A stretch of 64,000 nucleotides of DNA from Mucor racemosus (Eukaryota > Mucoromycota > Mucoromycetes > Mucorales > Mucoraceae): positions 1,178,001 to 1,242,000 of the forward strand of contig JAPEHQ010000006.1 in assembly GCA_027405735.1 (NCBI GenBank), read 5' to 3'. This document shows, piece by piece, positions 49,733-61,982 of this stretch. How positions within the stretch are numbered: position 1 is the first letter of the stretch; each line of letters starts with the position of its first letter. The translations under genes were made by a program, and so were the position numbers. The notes below the pieces were generated by a model that saw only the letters and a list, made by a program, of their open reading frames with translations, searched no databases and had not been told where the DNA came from.

Positions 49733-50641
49733 GTATGCCGCCAAGTGCCATATGTTATCACCTTCTACAGTATCAATACATCTTACAATTTATTGACTAC
49801 GACTACGACATGCATTGAAGTTCAAAGCCTTGATATCGGATACTGTATAAGAAAATCCTAGCGTATCAAGTTTAATCCAGTAACTACCGAGAACGCTTGG
49901 GCCTCAATTATGACACCATATTATTTCATCCCAGCAGTTAATCAATCAAGTAGCTATCAAATCAACATCTAAGCACATTTAGCGTAGCATTGAAACAAGG
50001 AAACTTACAAGCTCTGCAAGAAGGGTTAAATTATGATTGATCCATTTAAATCCATAGATTACTACCAAACAGATCGCAGACCTAATGGTTCAATAGTGCC
50101 TTAAATTACATCTCAGGATCTCAATGTCAAATCAATATAAAAGGCCATGCGGTGGAATTACATGCTAAAAACGCTTGATAATAATAACATAACCTAATTT
50201 CCAAGTGTCGCTCATAAAATATGACGCCACTTGAAATGTGAACAACAATAATAAACAAACGCTTCAATTGAACACAATAACAAACGCATGCTAAAAATAT
50301 GAAATACCTTTTTGAACCATACATGATGTCGTGTAGATAATAGCACCCTTGATCACGGTGCAATTAATTACACAAATGACATATATATCAAAACAGGATT
50401 CTATCCAAATCAATAATAATAATAAACAAAGATATCAATTTAGTCAACTACTCACCTATATTGAAGTTGCACTACCAATATAAATAAGAAGATTCAAGCA
50501 TATAAAAATTACCCCTCAATTCAAGGTTACATAAAATAGATCTTGGTTTTATAATACAGTTAAAGAAATGATTCATAACTCATTCTCTTTTAATCGTATT
50601 CTTTTTTAAGTATTATGTATCAAACATGAAAATATACGACA
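49733..50641 (+). repeat. LTR-like repeat F, copy 4, interrupted by repeat J
   Basis: Matches F copy 1 at 49733-50147 and again at about 50532-50641, where it ends ATACGACA. The middle is occupied by repeat J. The start is truncated. Confidence 0.65.
50148..50531 (-). repeat. LTR-like repeat J, copy 2 (384 bp)
   Basis: On the minus strand it starts TGTAACCTTGAATTGAGGGG and ends ATTCCACCGCA, so TG...CA ends are present. It splits F copy 4. No target duplication was found, and a few bases of F are missing at the junction. Confidence 0.55.
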
Positions 50642-50929
50642 CAACACGTGGTTTTATTGGACAGAAATATACATATTTTGCTGATGCTTTCCTCAATTCA
50701 CAGTGATCTGTGAAAGTAGAAATATAAACTGTTATGCAGGATATATTTAAACCTAACATCATGTATAATTAGAGATTAATTGGATCAATATTCACAAGGA
50801 TGGAGTTTTTTTTCTTTGTTTTCTGCAGTTGTAAATATTAGCTTATTATTATTTTGTAAAACTTAAAACTCATTATTATCCAGGGCTTAATTTCTGTATT
50901 CCAAAAATAGGTCTAATTGATTGCTACTC
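50642..50929. other. Spacer between repeats F and R
   Basis: AT-rich, nothing recognised. Confidence 0.4.
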
Positions 50930-52080
50930 TGCATCTTTTGTTTTAGCGAAAAATATTGGTTTTTGGTGGAGATAATCAAAATAATAGGGACTTATCACTA
51001 CTTAAAACCTATCATAACGGGGTTCCAAAATTTATTTGCTAAAATGAACGAAAAATGATGCAAAAAACAAAATCGTTTAATAGTTCATGAACTACAAAGT
51101 AAGTAGACCTAGCATTTCAAATAATTTTTGTACAGTTTGAAATTCTGCATACATCTAAATAAAAACCAAAAAAACATTCCACATTAAATTTTGCGTAAAA
51201 TGCAATTAAAATTTTGGAGGTTTTTTGGAGATACACATCACTTTTTATAAACATATTTAAATTATAATAAACGGCAATGATGCACAAAAAAATATCTATC
51301 GATCGAGCTATTATTTAACGTTTTAGCTACATTTTTCGTAGAGAAAACGAGATTTTTGTCCAATTTTTTTCAGTTTCAGAATTTGGGATGAGGGTATACA
51401 AGGGAAAAATGGAAGCTAGAAATGGAGGTACCTTTTTGTACACATTTTTGAGGATATCTCCACGAAAAATCAATATTTTGAAAAAAACTAAATCGAATCC
51501 GAGAGAGCTCAACGAGCTTGATGACATGAATAAAAAAAAAATGTTGCTCAATTTAACCAATATTTTGAAATCTACTATAGAAATGCCAAAAAAATGAAAA
51601 AACATAAAATTGCTCAGAATTTTTTCATATTAAAATATGTTATAGAGCATTTTAAAAGAAGTAAGTTTTATTATTAAAGAGTGGTAGTATAGCTTAATTT
51701 TTTCTAGAGATATGAAGTCTCAAATTTTACAATTCTTTAGCAGTGAAATACGCGTAAAAATCTGAAACATTAGCGCTGAAAAATTAATACCAACTGTAAA
51801 ACGTAGGATATTTTTGGATACTTGTTTTTGGATTAAAGCTGAACATCTCAGGTACATTGGCATATAATGTTTTCTTGGTGTTATTTAATGAAAAAAAAAG
51901 TAGAGCAGAGATGAAAAATGAGACCCAGTTTATAAGGAAAAAGCAGTGGATTTTACCTGTTTTTGAGTCTTTTGAGAGATATAAAATAAACTCTGAAACA
52001 GGTAAGATAATGCAACCAACTCATATCTATTTAGTGATGTATAGGGTATATCCCAAAAAGTGTTTAGCATGAGGTTAGTT
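50930..52080 (-). repeat. Dispersed repeat family R, copy C (inverted)
   Basis: Closely related to copies A and D. Nearly the whole unit is present, including GAATTTGGGATGAGGGTATA (inverted block) and GAGGTACCTTTTTGTACACA. Confidence 0.85.
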
Positions 52081-52596
52081 ATAGAAAACAGAGCACGTTT
52101 CAATTTTAAAAACTGAAAATTATCGAAATTCAAATTTTGCTCGAGCAGGAACTTCCAATATTCGACGATAATAGATTATAACGAAACTAAACAAGATGTG
52201 ATTTTATAATTTTTTTTTTTTTTTTTTTTTTTTTTTGATAGATTAACTAGAAAGAAAAGAAATCAAAGGTTATGGGTATAATTGTTTAGATTTTTCATGT
52301 AAAAAATACGGAACTATTTTTTATTATTGGAAAATGTTGATCCCATTAATTTATGTGTGGTATAAATTTGAACAGGCTTTTGTTATATCGCACTCCATAT
52401 AAATAATGTTTCAGATGAATAAAAACCAAACTACCTTAACAGTTGTGATAGCTTAACTGTGTATGATATCAGCTGAATTTCTTTTCTATTAAACAATTCT
52501 CTTAAAGCATTGACGAAAAAGTAAGTACACAAATTGTAACGTTTATTTAATAATGTAAGGTCAAACAAAAGGGGTATTTACAGAGCGATTTTACAA
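52081..52596. other. Spacer with a 26-27 T tract
   Basis: T run at about 52210-52236. AT-rich; the 3' flank of the ClpX gene. Nothing else seen. Confidence 0.5.
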
Positions 52597-54593
52597 TTAT
52601 ATTTGAGTCATTTGTTGAGGAACATCATCTTCGTTTGATGATAATTCTAACCCATCATCTTCTGCGATGATTTTCTCGGCCAATTGAGATTTTTCGGAAG
52701 TAATGTACACTGGCGTCTTTTCATTGTTGACTACTTTACTGTCAATGATAACTTGCTTAATACAAGAAGCAGGTGCATCGTACATTGGTTCCAGCAATAA
52801 AGTTTCCTATAAAAAGGTCAATTTAGTAATGAATACACGATATAGCGCATTATATTATTTTACCATAATTCTTCTTAATCCTCGAGCACCAGTTTTTTTC
52901 TCCAATGCATGTGCTGCAACAGCTCTCAACGCATTTTGACTAAATCTTAAATCGACATTATTCAATTTAAAAAGGCCCTCATATTGCTTTAATAATGAAT
53001 TCTTGGGTTCTTTCAGTACACGAACAAGGTCATCTACACGTAAGTTATTTACAGATGCTACTACAGGTACACGGCCCACAAATTCAGGTATTAAACCAAA
53101 TCTGACAAGATCGGTAGGTTCGACTTGATTCAAAGAATCTTTACTTTCCTTATCAATATCAGCATCCGACTTTAATTGTGCAGCAAAACCAATTGACTAT
53201 TGAAAAGTTAGTATCTAAAATTGCAGTACTAACGCCGCAAACTTACTCCTTTAGATATACGATCGCCAATAATTTTGTCTAATCCGATAAATGCACCACT
53301 AAGAATGAACAAAATATTGCTAGTGTCAACTGAATATGTTTCACCTTTTGGCGACAAAGATCCACCACCATTGGGTCCTCTTTTATGGTTGCCTGCACCA
53401 GACTTATCAGTAACATTGACGACTGTACCTTCCAACATTCTTAATAAAGATTGCTGAACACCTTCACCGGAAACATCTCTTGAAGCCGTATGGCTATCCG
53501 ATCTTCTTGAAATCTTATCAATCTCATCAATAAAAACAATACCAGTTTCGGCTTTTTTAACATCAAAATCACAAGATTGAAGCAATCTTTGAATGACTAA
53601 TTCTACATCTTCTCCTACATAACCTGCCTGCGTAAAAGGTGTAGCGTCAGACATTGAGAATGGTACTTGCAATACTTGGGCTAATGTTCTAGCTAATAAA
53701 GTTTTGCCTGATCCGGTTGGACCAATCAACATGACATTACTTTTATCATGAACAGTGCTTTCCTCTTCTTCCGTTGTCTCATCTGTTGGGTCAGTCGAAG
53801 ATTTGGAATCATTATTAGGAAATGCAACCTTGTCATTAGTTGCTTCTGTAGGTGGGTTTAACCAAGCTCTTCGTTGTGCACCTATTTAGTTTATTAGTAA
53901 TAGAATTACCAAGCAAGAATTAAATGCCTACCAAATGACATGGCTCTTTCTGTAGATGGAAACTCAGTAGAATGTGGTTGAATGGGTATTTGACTTGAAT
54001 AATAACCATCATGGTGTGGAGTCGTGGGTTGATGATGATGCTCAGCATGAAGCCTTTCATCAACAGCTATAACACCATCCATCTGTGATGCCTGTTGTTG
54101 TTGCTGTTGTAATTGCTGTTGGTGTTGTTGCTGTTGTTGCTGTTGTTGATGTAATTTTTGCTGCTGCAAATAATTTCTTTTCATATTTGCTCGTACACGA
54201 TTGTAATGGTTGAAAATAGCTACGGCAAGCACTTTTTTTGCTCTTTCTTGGCCAATAACGTATTCATTAAGATGTTGTACAATCTAATTGTGCGTATTTA
54301 ATACACAAATATACAAATAAATAAACGATTGAAGCACTTACAGAGCGAGGATCAGTAATTTGGCCAAGGTCTAAATGAGCAAATGGATCTTCCGGCCCTC
54401 TTGATGATGATGAATTCGAAGAAGAAGATGGGGTAGACATATTTGGGAAATCGCCCCTTCCCATAAGACCCCCTCCACTATAATCAGCACTATGATAAAA
54501 CCTAGATGATTTTGTTGAGATGCTTAATAATATAGTAGATCTTGTATAACAAGATGCTTTTAAAATAGGTGTATAAATGGATAAAATTCTCAT
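52597..54593 (-). CDS. Mitochondrial ClpX-type AAA+ unfoldase
   Basis: Exons 54593-54342, 54283-53932, 53881-53247, 53196-52864 and 52806-52597 give 593 aa. The N-terminus is basic, Ser/Thr-rich and lacks acidic residues, fitting a mitochondrial presequence. Then come a ClpX-typical [20 protein letters not shown], the Walker A GPTGSGKT (255-262), GYVGEDVE, the Walker B IVFIDEID (about 316-323), an ESVQ-equivalent [27 protein letters not shown] and [12 protein letters not shown]. The bacterial zinc-binding N-domain is missing, as in yeast Mcx1. A Gln- and His-rich insert of roughly 100 residues separates the first helix pair from Walker A. The IGF ClpP-binding loop is represented by SIGFAAQ, built from exon 4. 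Confidence 0.94.
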
Positions 54594-54777
54594 AATTTGA
54601 AGAAAAAAAAAAACAAACAAGAAAAAAGAAAAAGAGAAAGGGTTGCAAAAAATGATGATGATGATTTATTCATACTCTTAGAACCAATCATCTTGTATGT
54701 GTCTCCTCAAATCTAATTATTTGAATTACCGTAATTATAGAAAAACGTATTTGCATAAAGGTTTATATGTACAATTT

Positions 54778-55797
54778 TTAAAAGGTAACATGATTACCAC
54801 TGCCACCACTACTAAATCCACCGCGAGGGGCACTATTGAATCCACCACGGCCACCACGATCGCCACCGAATCCACCACGGCCACCGCCGAATCCACCACG
54901 GCCACCACGATCACCACCGAATCCACCACGGCCACCACGATCACCACCGAATCCACCACGGCCTCCACGATCACCGCCAAAACCGCCACGGCCACCAAAA
55001 CCGCCACGACCTCCGCGATCACCGCCAAAACCGCCACGACCGCCACGAGATCCACCGCGGCCTCCACGATCACCACCGAAACCGCCACGTCCACCACCAC
55101 GGCCACCGAAACCGGAGCTTTGCTTCTTTTCTACCTTTCCTTGAAGACCAGTTGGCTTGGAAGCTATAAAAATGTACATTAGTACAAACTGATTTATGCA
55201 ATCATTCATTCAAAAAAAAACATTACCCTTGCCAGCAACCTTGGGTTTAGGTAAAAATCTATCCATTGGCAAAAGTTTATCGAGGCCAATGTATACCTTG
55301 TCGTCTTTTTTAAATGTGTTGGCAGTTTGACCATCTTGCATCTTAACTGTGAAGAAAATTTCATTCAATGGGCCGAGAATTTCATCGATCTTACCGATGA
55401 GGGTCTTATCTTGAAGATAAATGGGTGCATTAAAGAAAGGAACCTTAGGGTTGTTTAATTTACAGACCATTTCACCTTCACATGCACTTTGAAAAGCACC
55501 GACGACTGATCAGTTTTAAATGTAATTTTAACAACATGTACTAAATCAAATGAATAAAAAAAAATATTACCAACAACTTCAGCAGGAGGTCCTTGATTAT
55601 ATGAGTTATTAAAACCACCACGTCCACCGCCACGGCCTACAAAATTATTAAATGTTGTCAGTGAGATCTGCAACATTGAAAATTTTGACATTTCGATATT
55701 TTGATATTCAGACAAAATATGATTAAATTAATACAATACCTCCACGGAAACCTCCACGTCCACCACCTCTTTGTTCACCGTAACCACCTTTTCCCAT
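54778..55797 (-). CDS. GAR1: H/ACA snoRNP subunit GAR1
   Basis: Exons 55797-55740, 55636-55571, 55505-55227 and 55163-54778 give 262 aa. An N-terminal RGG region leads to the conserved core ([68 protein letters not shown]), followed by a long C-terminal Gly-Gly-Phe/Arg-Gly-Gly domain. GAR1 belongs to the box H/ACA ribonucleoprotein with dyskerin/Cbf5, Nop10 and Nhp2, which pseudouridylates rRNA in the nucleolus. The C-terminal domain is encoded by a coding minisatellite (about 54830-55110) that is GC-rich against the AT-rich background. Intron 1 (103 nt) is among the longest in the window. Confidence 0.96.
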
Positions 55798-56058
55798 TTT
55801 TGATGTATATAAAGAGTTAAACTTTTGTCAAGTGAAAGAAAAAAGCTTTTCACAAAATGTCAAAATTTTCATAAATCAAATCAAAACGGTCACTATTGGT
55901 TTAAACAACCGAGATACTAGAAGTTGTCGTCATCAATGAACAAGAAGTCGTAGAAAGACCAACAAAATTGATGTTCTCCTTTCTTTCTTTTCGTACTTGA
56001 ACTCTTATTTCATTTCTTTGTCTTGCAATTCATTGTATTTTGAAAGGATAGAAAAAAT
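55798..56058. promoter_or_regulatory. Divergent promoter region of GAR1 and ARS2 genes
   Basis: 261 bp separate the two ATGs, which point away from each other, so both promoters lie here. A T/C-rich stretch (55976-56030) precedes the ARS2 ATG. No clear TATA box was seen on either side. Confidence 0.7.
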
Positions 56059-58692
56059 ATGGGGTTTAATGAATGGTCTGATGATGAAAATGTCTCCCGC
56101 AATCATGGTCGTGATAAGTTTCGACATGAGCGAAGCTTAGAGCGTGAAAGATATGGTGAAGAATATGAACGTTATGATCGAAAGAAGCGCGGTCGACGTA
56201 GTCCTACTCCTCCTGAAGGTATAACAACCATCTTTCCCTTTCTTTTTTTATTTTTATTTAAACAAGATTATATATCATTTATATCCATCATCTTATTATT
56301 ATTATTATTATTATTTATTATTTTATTTTTAATTTCTATTTAAAAATGATATTATCATAGACCGTCGACATAAAAGAAGGCCTTCATACTCTCCTCCACC
56401 AATGAGAAATTATCGAAATAATAGAGATATCAGAACTGATCCGGAAACAGATCATTATATCCCTAATTATGATCGTGATGGATACGTTCCAGGTCCTCGC
56501 TACGGAAACAAACCTGAAATACCTGGACCTCCTTTTGCAAATAATAATCCTGCCGCCGGTGCTGCTGCTGGTAACGGTGGAGGTGGATATCCAATGATGG
56601 GTAATTCGTGTTTTCTTTATATTAATATTTTCTTCGTTTTTGCTAATTTTTGCATACTTAGACATGATGAATCCTCCAATGGTTAATCAAGGTTGGGCTG
56701 GCAATGTCGATAGGTAAATTGATTTGTAAAATAGAATGTCCAATTGAATTAACCCGTATAACTCTAGATTTACGCCAGTAGATCCAGCACAATTGGACTA
56801 TCTTGTACCTTTTAAGCATTTTTTTGAATACACCAGAAGAACATCTACACGACGCATTGACGATGAAGATATGCAAAAACGTTTCGCTCATTATAAAGAA
56901 AAATTTGCAGTTCGTTTATTAGCACAATTCTTCACTGCCAACAAAGACAAAGAATGGTTCCAAGATAAATATCACCCAACCATTTCAATTCCTCGACAGG
57001 ATGATATTAAAGCTCGCAGACGTCGTTATTTACAGGAATTTTTGGAAGAATTAGAACGTGGTGATTATGATCAAGTAAATTATGATAAAGATGGACCCAC
57101 TACTACACAAAATGACGAAGATGAACCTGCTGAAGCAATTAGCTCAGATACGAATGAAGATGATGCCAATGCCGAGTATGAAACAAGGCTAGTTATCAAG
57201 ACTGTGCCACCCACAATTGCGAGAGAAAAGATCATGGAGGTAAGAAAAAGAAAAGAGAAATTATAGATTTCCAAGTTATATATTGATATATCGCTATGGC
57301 AGATGTGTAAAAAAATAGAAGGGTTTGATTATCTATCTCTCTCTGAGCCAGGACCAAATAAAAAGTTCCATCGTATTGGTTGGATCAATTTTAAGGAAGG
57401 CACCGATATGAAGAAAGTATTCGAACTAATGGACAATCAAAAAGTCGATGATTTTGTGTTTCATTTAGCCATGAATCGTAAAAACATGCTTCAAACTCGT
57501 GCTCCAAGAATTGCTCCTGATATCACCAACACCACAGAGCGATTACAAAAAGATTTAGAGCAAGCCAAAGAACTTTGTTTAGCTTTAGAATCCATGTTGG
57601 GAGAAGATACACAAGAAGGCCTAAAGGCTGTTGAAGCTCGTGCTCAAAAGGTGATTAGTGAACACAAATCAGACGAACCTAAAGAAGGAGGAAGTGAAGA
57701 TGGCAAAGTAGAAGAAGAAGAGACTGTAGATAGATGGAATTTAAAAAAGTCGTTAGATATGATTATTGCATATTTAAGACGTGTTCATATGTATTGTTAT
57801 TATTGTGCTTTAGAGTGCGATTCAGCAGAAGAATTAACAAGAAAGTGTTGTGATCCTCATTGCCGTACAATTGCAAGTGCTCCTACAGATGAATCTGCAG
57901 ACCCTAAGCAAGTTGCTAAAACTGAAAGAGGAGGTAAGTGGTTACTTAAATTAAGGTTAACTCGACACTCATTTTCTTTTTTCATATAGTTGCACAATGG
58001 GTCAAAAACTTGGATCAGAAAATATCACTCAAGATTCATACACCTGATGATCGTGAGTTGAAGCGCTTGGGTGGTCGCGTATTACAAACGTAAATTTATA
58101 GAAAAAGGCATTTGTTTTAGGCGCAACTGACTTTTTTAATTATAGTGAAATTGACGATTACGTCAAAGCGCATGTATTAAAGGAACATGAATCCAAGTAT
58201 AAATGTCAGGTCGGTGAATGCTCCAAAGCATTTAAAGGCTTTGATTATGTGGAAAAGCATATATTATCTAAACATCCAGAAGAAGCAGAACGTATTAAAT
58301 CAGAAGTCGAGTATTATAACAATTATGTTTGTGACCCAAATCATATTATTCCTAGTACAGTCAATCACAATACACAAATGATGCCCATGAATATGCCATT
58401 TGGCAATGGACAGCAACCTTTTATCATGCCGCATCAAAATATGCGAATGAGTGGGTTACCTGCTGCTGTGCCTGGTACTCCTTGGGATCAAATACCTCGT
58501 ATTGGCTTTGGTGGTGAGAATCCTGCTGGTTGGGCTAATGCTGTCAATGCTGCAAGAAGATCAAGAGCCGCTCCTGGCAATGCCGCTATGATGGATCTTG
58601 AGGAATCACTTCCAAAAGATCCTCGTCAAGTTAAATCATATATTGATCTTGATGCTCCCGCTGAAGGCGACTCGAATATTTCATTTTACTAA
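56059..58692 (+). CDS. ARS2/SERRATE-family RNA effector
   Basis: Seven exons (56059-56218, 56361-56600, 56662-56713, 56768-57239, 57303-57933, 57990-58089, 58146-58692) give 733 aa. The N-terminus is Arg/Glu/Tyr-rich, then a Pro/Gly segment. The central domain has DYLVPFKHFFEY and RRRRYLQEFLEE. Next comes the RRM-like part (LVIKTVPPTIAREKIMEV ... FHRIGWINF), then a CYYCALEC cysteine cluster, and a C2H2 finger (CQVGECSKAFKGFDYVEKH) followed by the ARS2 C-terminal leg. ARS2 links the nuclear cap-binding complex to RNA processing and decay and to small-RNA pathways. Intron 1 is 142 nt and Thr/Tyr-free TTA-rich. The poly-Asp/Glu parts are probably disordered. Confidence 0.93.
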
Positions 58693-58779
58693 AAAAAACA
58701 TATTTTTCTGAATAAATCAAACTTTGTATAAACAGCATCAAAGAAATTTTGTTTTATCGTTTTTCTAAAATAGTAAGTA

Positions 58780-59990
58780 TATTGATCTGTGGAGCTTATT
58801 TTTAGAGTCACATATTTCAGTATCTTGCAGATCAGTAATATACCTTGTGTATTGCTACGTAGATATGAATTAGTCGCATTATGCTACCTATTCCTAAGTT
58901 TATTTCATATATATTTCACGAGATTCAAAAACAGGTGCAATTCAGTACATAATTTTTCCTTAAAAACTGGGTCCCACTTTTCATCTCTGCTCAACTGTTT
59001 TTTTCATTAAATAACACTAGGAAAAAATTATATGTCAATGTACCTGAGATGTTCAGCTTTAATCCAAAAATGAGTATCCGGAAATATCCTACTTTTTGCA
59101 GTTGGTATTAATTTCTCAGTGCTAAGGTTTCAGATTTTTTACGCGTATTTCACTGCTAATCTGCTAATGGATTGAAAACTTTGAGGCTTCATATCTCTAA
59201 AAAAAATTAAGCTATACTGACACTTTTTAATAATAAAACTTACTTGTTTTAACGTGCTCTATAACATATTTTAAAATAAAAAAATTCTGAGCACTTTTAT
59301 TTTTTTTATATTTTTTTTTGACATTTCTATAGTAGATTTCAAAATATTGATTAAATTGAGCTACATTTTTTTTTTCATTCATTTCATCAAGCTCGTTGAG
59401 CTCTCTCAGACCCAATTTAGAGGTTTTCAAAATACTGATTTTTCGTGGAGATACCCTCAAAAATTTGTACAAAAAGGTACCTCCATTTCTAGCATCCATT
59501 TTTCCCTTGTATACCCTCATCCCAAATTCTGAAACTGAAAAAATTTTGGACAAAAATCTTGTTTTCTCTACAAAAAATGTAGCTAAAAAGTTAAATAATA
59601 GCTCAATCGGTAGATAATGCTGTTGCACATCATTTCAATTTATTATATTTTAAATATGCCTATAAAAAGTGATGTGTATCTCCAAAAAACCTCCAAAATT
59701 TCAATTGCATTTTGCGCACAATTTAATGTGGAATGTTTGTCTAATTTTTATTCCGATGGATGCAAAATCCAAAACTGTACAAAAACTATTTAATACACTA
59801 GGTCAACTTACTTTGCAACTCATGAGCCATTAAACTATTTTGTTTTTTTGAATCAATTTTCGTCCATTTTTTAATAATAATAAAATGAATTTTAGAACTC
59901 AGTTACCATAGACTGTAAGCTGTAACATAAAATATTAGTTTAATTATCTCGATGAAGAATCAATATTTTTTGCTGTAACGAAAAATAATA
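58780..59990 (+). repeat. Dispersed repeat family R, copy D
   Basis: Direct orientation, like copy A. It lacks the last tail seen in copies A and B, and stops where a CCTAACCCTAA-bearing sequence begins (59993). On the minus strand it holds the longest R open frame, 59628-59227 (133 aa, Lys/Phe-rich). Confidence 0.85.
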
Positions 59991-60073
59991 CTAAACCTAA
60001 CCCTAATATTAATACTAATACTAGTACTATTACTCACTGCAATTAATTCTCACTGAATACACAGATAATACGC

Positions 60074-60493
60074 ATGGTAAAACGAACACATTATGCATTT
60101 TCGTCGAACAGCCTATACAATAAACCACCAAAAAATAACAGATACACAACAGAAAAATATGTTTTAGATTTGAATACTCTTCAAATAAAACCCGATCTGA
60201 TTTGAACAATTGCAATGGCATGATTAGTGGTGGTCTAAAAGCAGATATGATGGTCCGATGGATATTACTGAAGATAATGAGAATATCTACGATGAGCAAG
60301 GTATTTTTGATCTAGGAATTAAAAGAATTCATTTTACATTATTAATTTTCTGATGTCAATATTTATACTAGACGTTGAATATTCAAATGCAAAAGTTTAT
60401 TCGATGGATAGCAGCAATAATTCTGGGATTTCAGATTCATTAACATTTGCTTGCAGATGTTCATCACCAGGCGGAGATAAAAAGTTTTCCTAA
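60074..60493 (+). CDS. Candidate small gene or gene remnant before CDK7
   Basis: One model uses exons 60074-60160, 60228-60300 and 60372-60493 (93 aa). The second intron (60301-60371, GTATTT...CTAG) is convincing: it joins ITEDNENIYDEQ to DVEYSNAKVYSMDSS in phase, and the frame then runs to a TAA through ACRCSSPGGDKKFS. The first intron needs a weak GTTTTA donor. Read through instead, the frame continues VLDLNTLQIKPDLI to a TGA, so a frameshifted pseudogene is the alternative. The stop lies 78 bp before the CDK7 ATG. No family recognised. It lies just past the truncated end of an R repeat. Confidence 0.35.
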
Positions 60494-60571
60494 AAAATAT
60501 CAAATCTTTCATGTATCCAGAACTGTAAAATACGCAGCTTTCTCTTTCTCTCAACACACGAAATAAATACC

Positions 60572-61842
60572 ATGGATTCCGACGATGCAGAAGAAGTCAA
60601 CGCCAATACTGAGCACAGATATATCAAAGATGCCAAAGTAGGTGAAGGTGCCTACGCTGTTGTTTATAGTGGTAAGTGTTTTTATATAAATTTTTTTTCC
60701 AACGCTTGGTTTTGACTTTTTTTTTTTTTACAAGGTACTTCTGTGCAAACTAGAAGAAAAGTAGCTATTAAAAAAATCAAAATGGGTCAATTTAAAGATG
60801 GACTTGATCTTACAGCCATTAGAGAAGTGAAATATCTTCAAGAATTGCGCCATCCTAATGTAATTGAGGTAAATGAAACTATATTGGTGATTTGATTAAA
60901 ATTTGCTTATACGATAATTTAGTTGATAGATGTCTTTTCACATAAAACCAATTTGAATCTAGTGCTAGAATATCTTGATTCAGACTTAGAGCAAGTCATC
61001 AAGGATAAAAGTATTTTGTTTATGCCAGCAGATATTAAATCATGGATGTTGATGATGTTGAGAGGATTAGATCATTGTCATAGACATTTTGTCTTACACA
61101 GGGTATAAATCAGAAAATACACACACACACACAAACAAACCTAGATATTCATTTTATAAATAGGATATGAAGCCCAATAACTTGTTGTTAACAAATGGAG
61201 GTGTGCTCAAAATTGCAGATTTTGGTTTAGCAAGAGATTGGGGAGATCCAGGAAAGCAAATGACATCTCAAGTAGTAACAAGGTAATAAAAAAATCAAAT
61301 TGAAATGGCTTACAACTTTTCTAAACAAACAAAGATGGTATCGTTCCCCTGAATTATTATTTGGAGCAAAAGAATACTCATTTGCAGTAGATATTTGGGC
61401 GGTTGGATGTATATTTGCAGAACTCATGTTGAGAACACCATACATTGCAGGCGATTCTGATATGGATCAATTAACCAAAATTTTCCATGCATTGGGTACA
61501 CCAAACGAAACAGATTGGCCTGGTATGAGCTCGTTACCAGACTTTATTCAATTCAAATCATTCCCAAAAGTGCCACTTCGACAATACTTCACTGCTGCAG
61601 GTACAGATGCACTCAGTTTATTGGAACAAATGTTGGTATTTGATCCCAATCGTAGATGGACAGCAGAAGAATGTTTAGGTCATTCGTATTTTAGAAATAC
61701 ACCTTTAGCTACTGAACCTTTGAAATTACCTCAAATTAAGAAACCAGATGTTGATCTTTCTGCCTCTTCATTAAAACGTAAAGCTGTAACTAATAACGAA
61801 GATGGTAAAAAGGTACCGAGGAAATTGAACTTTGCTGTCTAA
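60572..61842 (+). CDS. Cyclin-dependent kinase 7 (Kin28/Crk1 type, TFIIH kinase)
   Basis: Exons 60572-60671, 60735-60868, 60923-61102, 61164-61282 and 61335-61842 give 346 aa. All kinase landmarks are present: [10 protein letters not shown] glycine loop (23-32), VAIKK Lys at about 46, a NLTAIRE-like [13 protein letters not shown] helix, HRDMKPNN catalytic loop with Asp139, DFGLAR at 157-162, a T-loop Thr at about 172 in [17 protein letters not shown] and [18 protein letters not shown]. The match in helix C and the T-loop is to CDK7/Kin28 rather than CDK1. With cyclin H and Mat1 it phosphorylates the RNA polymerase II C-terminal domain and, in many species, cell-cycle CDKs. The start has a good ACCATGG-like context. 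Confidence 0.95.
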
Positions 61843-61914
61843 ATTGAGTCACGTAGTAAAAATATTGTCAAAAGCTCTTCCTACCTCCTCTCCTCTTTTT
61901 ATTTCAAATAAACA

Positions 61915-61918
<4 letters not shown>

Positions 61919-61951
<33 letters not shown>
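61919..61951. repeat. (TC)n tract followed by T-run before the Stc1-domain gene
   Basis: About sixteen TC units then about seventeen T, within the 140-bp gap between CDK7 stop and the next ATG. It probably forms part of the short promoter and leader of the next gene. Confidence 0.8.
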
Positions 61952-61959
<8 letters not shown>

Positions 61960-61982
61960 TTTTTTTTACATTAATACTAAAT

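Noticed and set aside
54836..55144. Regular short repeats resembling a CRISPR array
   Set aside because: The repeats encode the GAR1 RGG domain, have no unique spacers, and the genome is eukaryotic.
54697..55182. 161-aa Thr/Ala-rich and 102-aa Pro-rich plus-strand frames
   Set aside because: Other-strand readings of the GAR1 glycine minisatellite.
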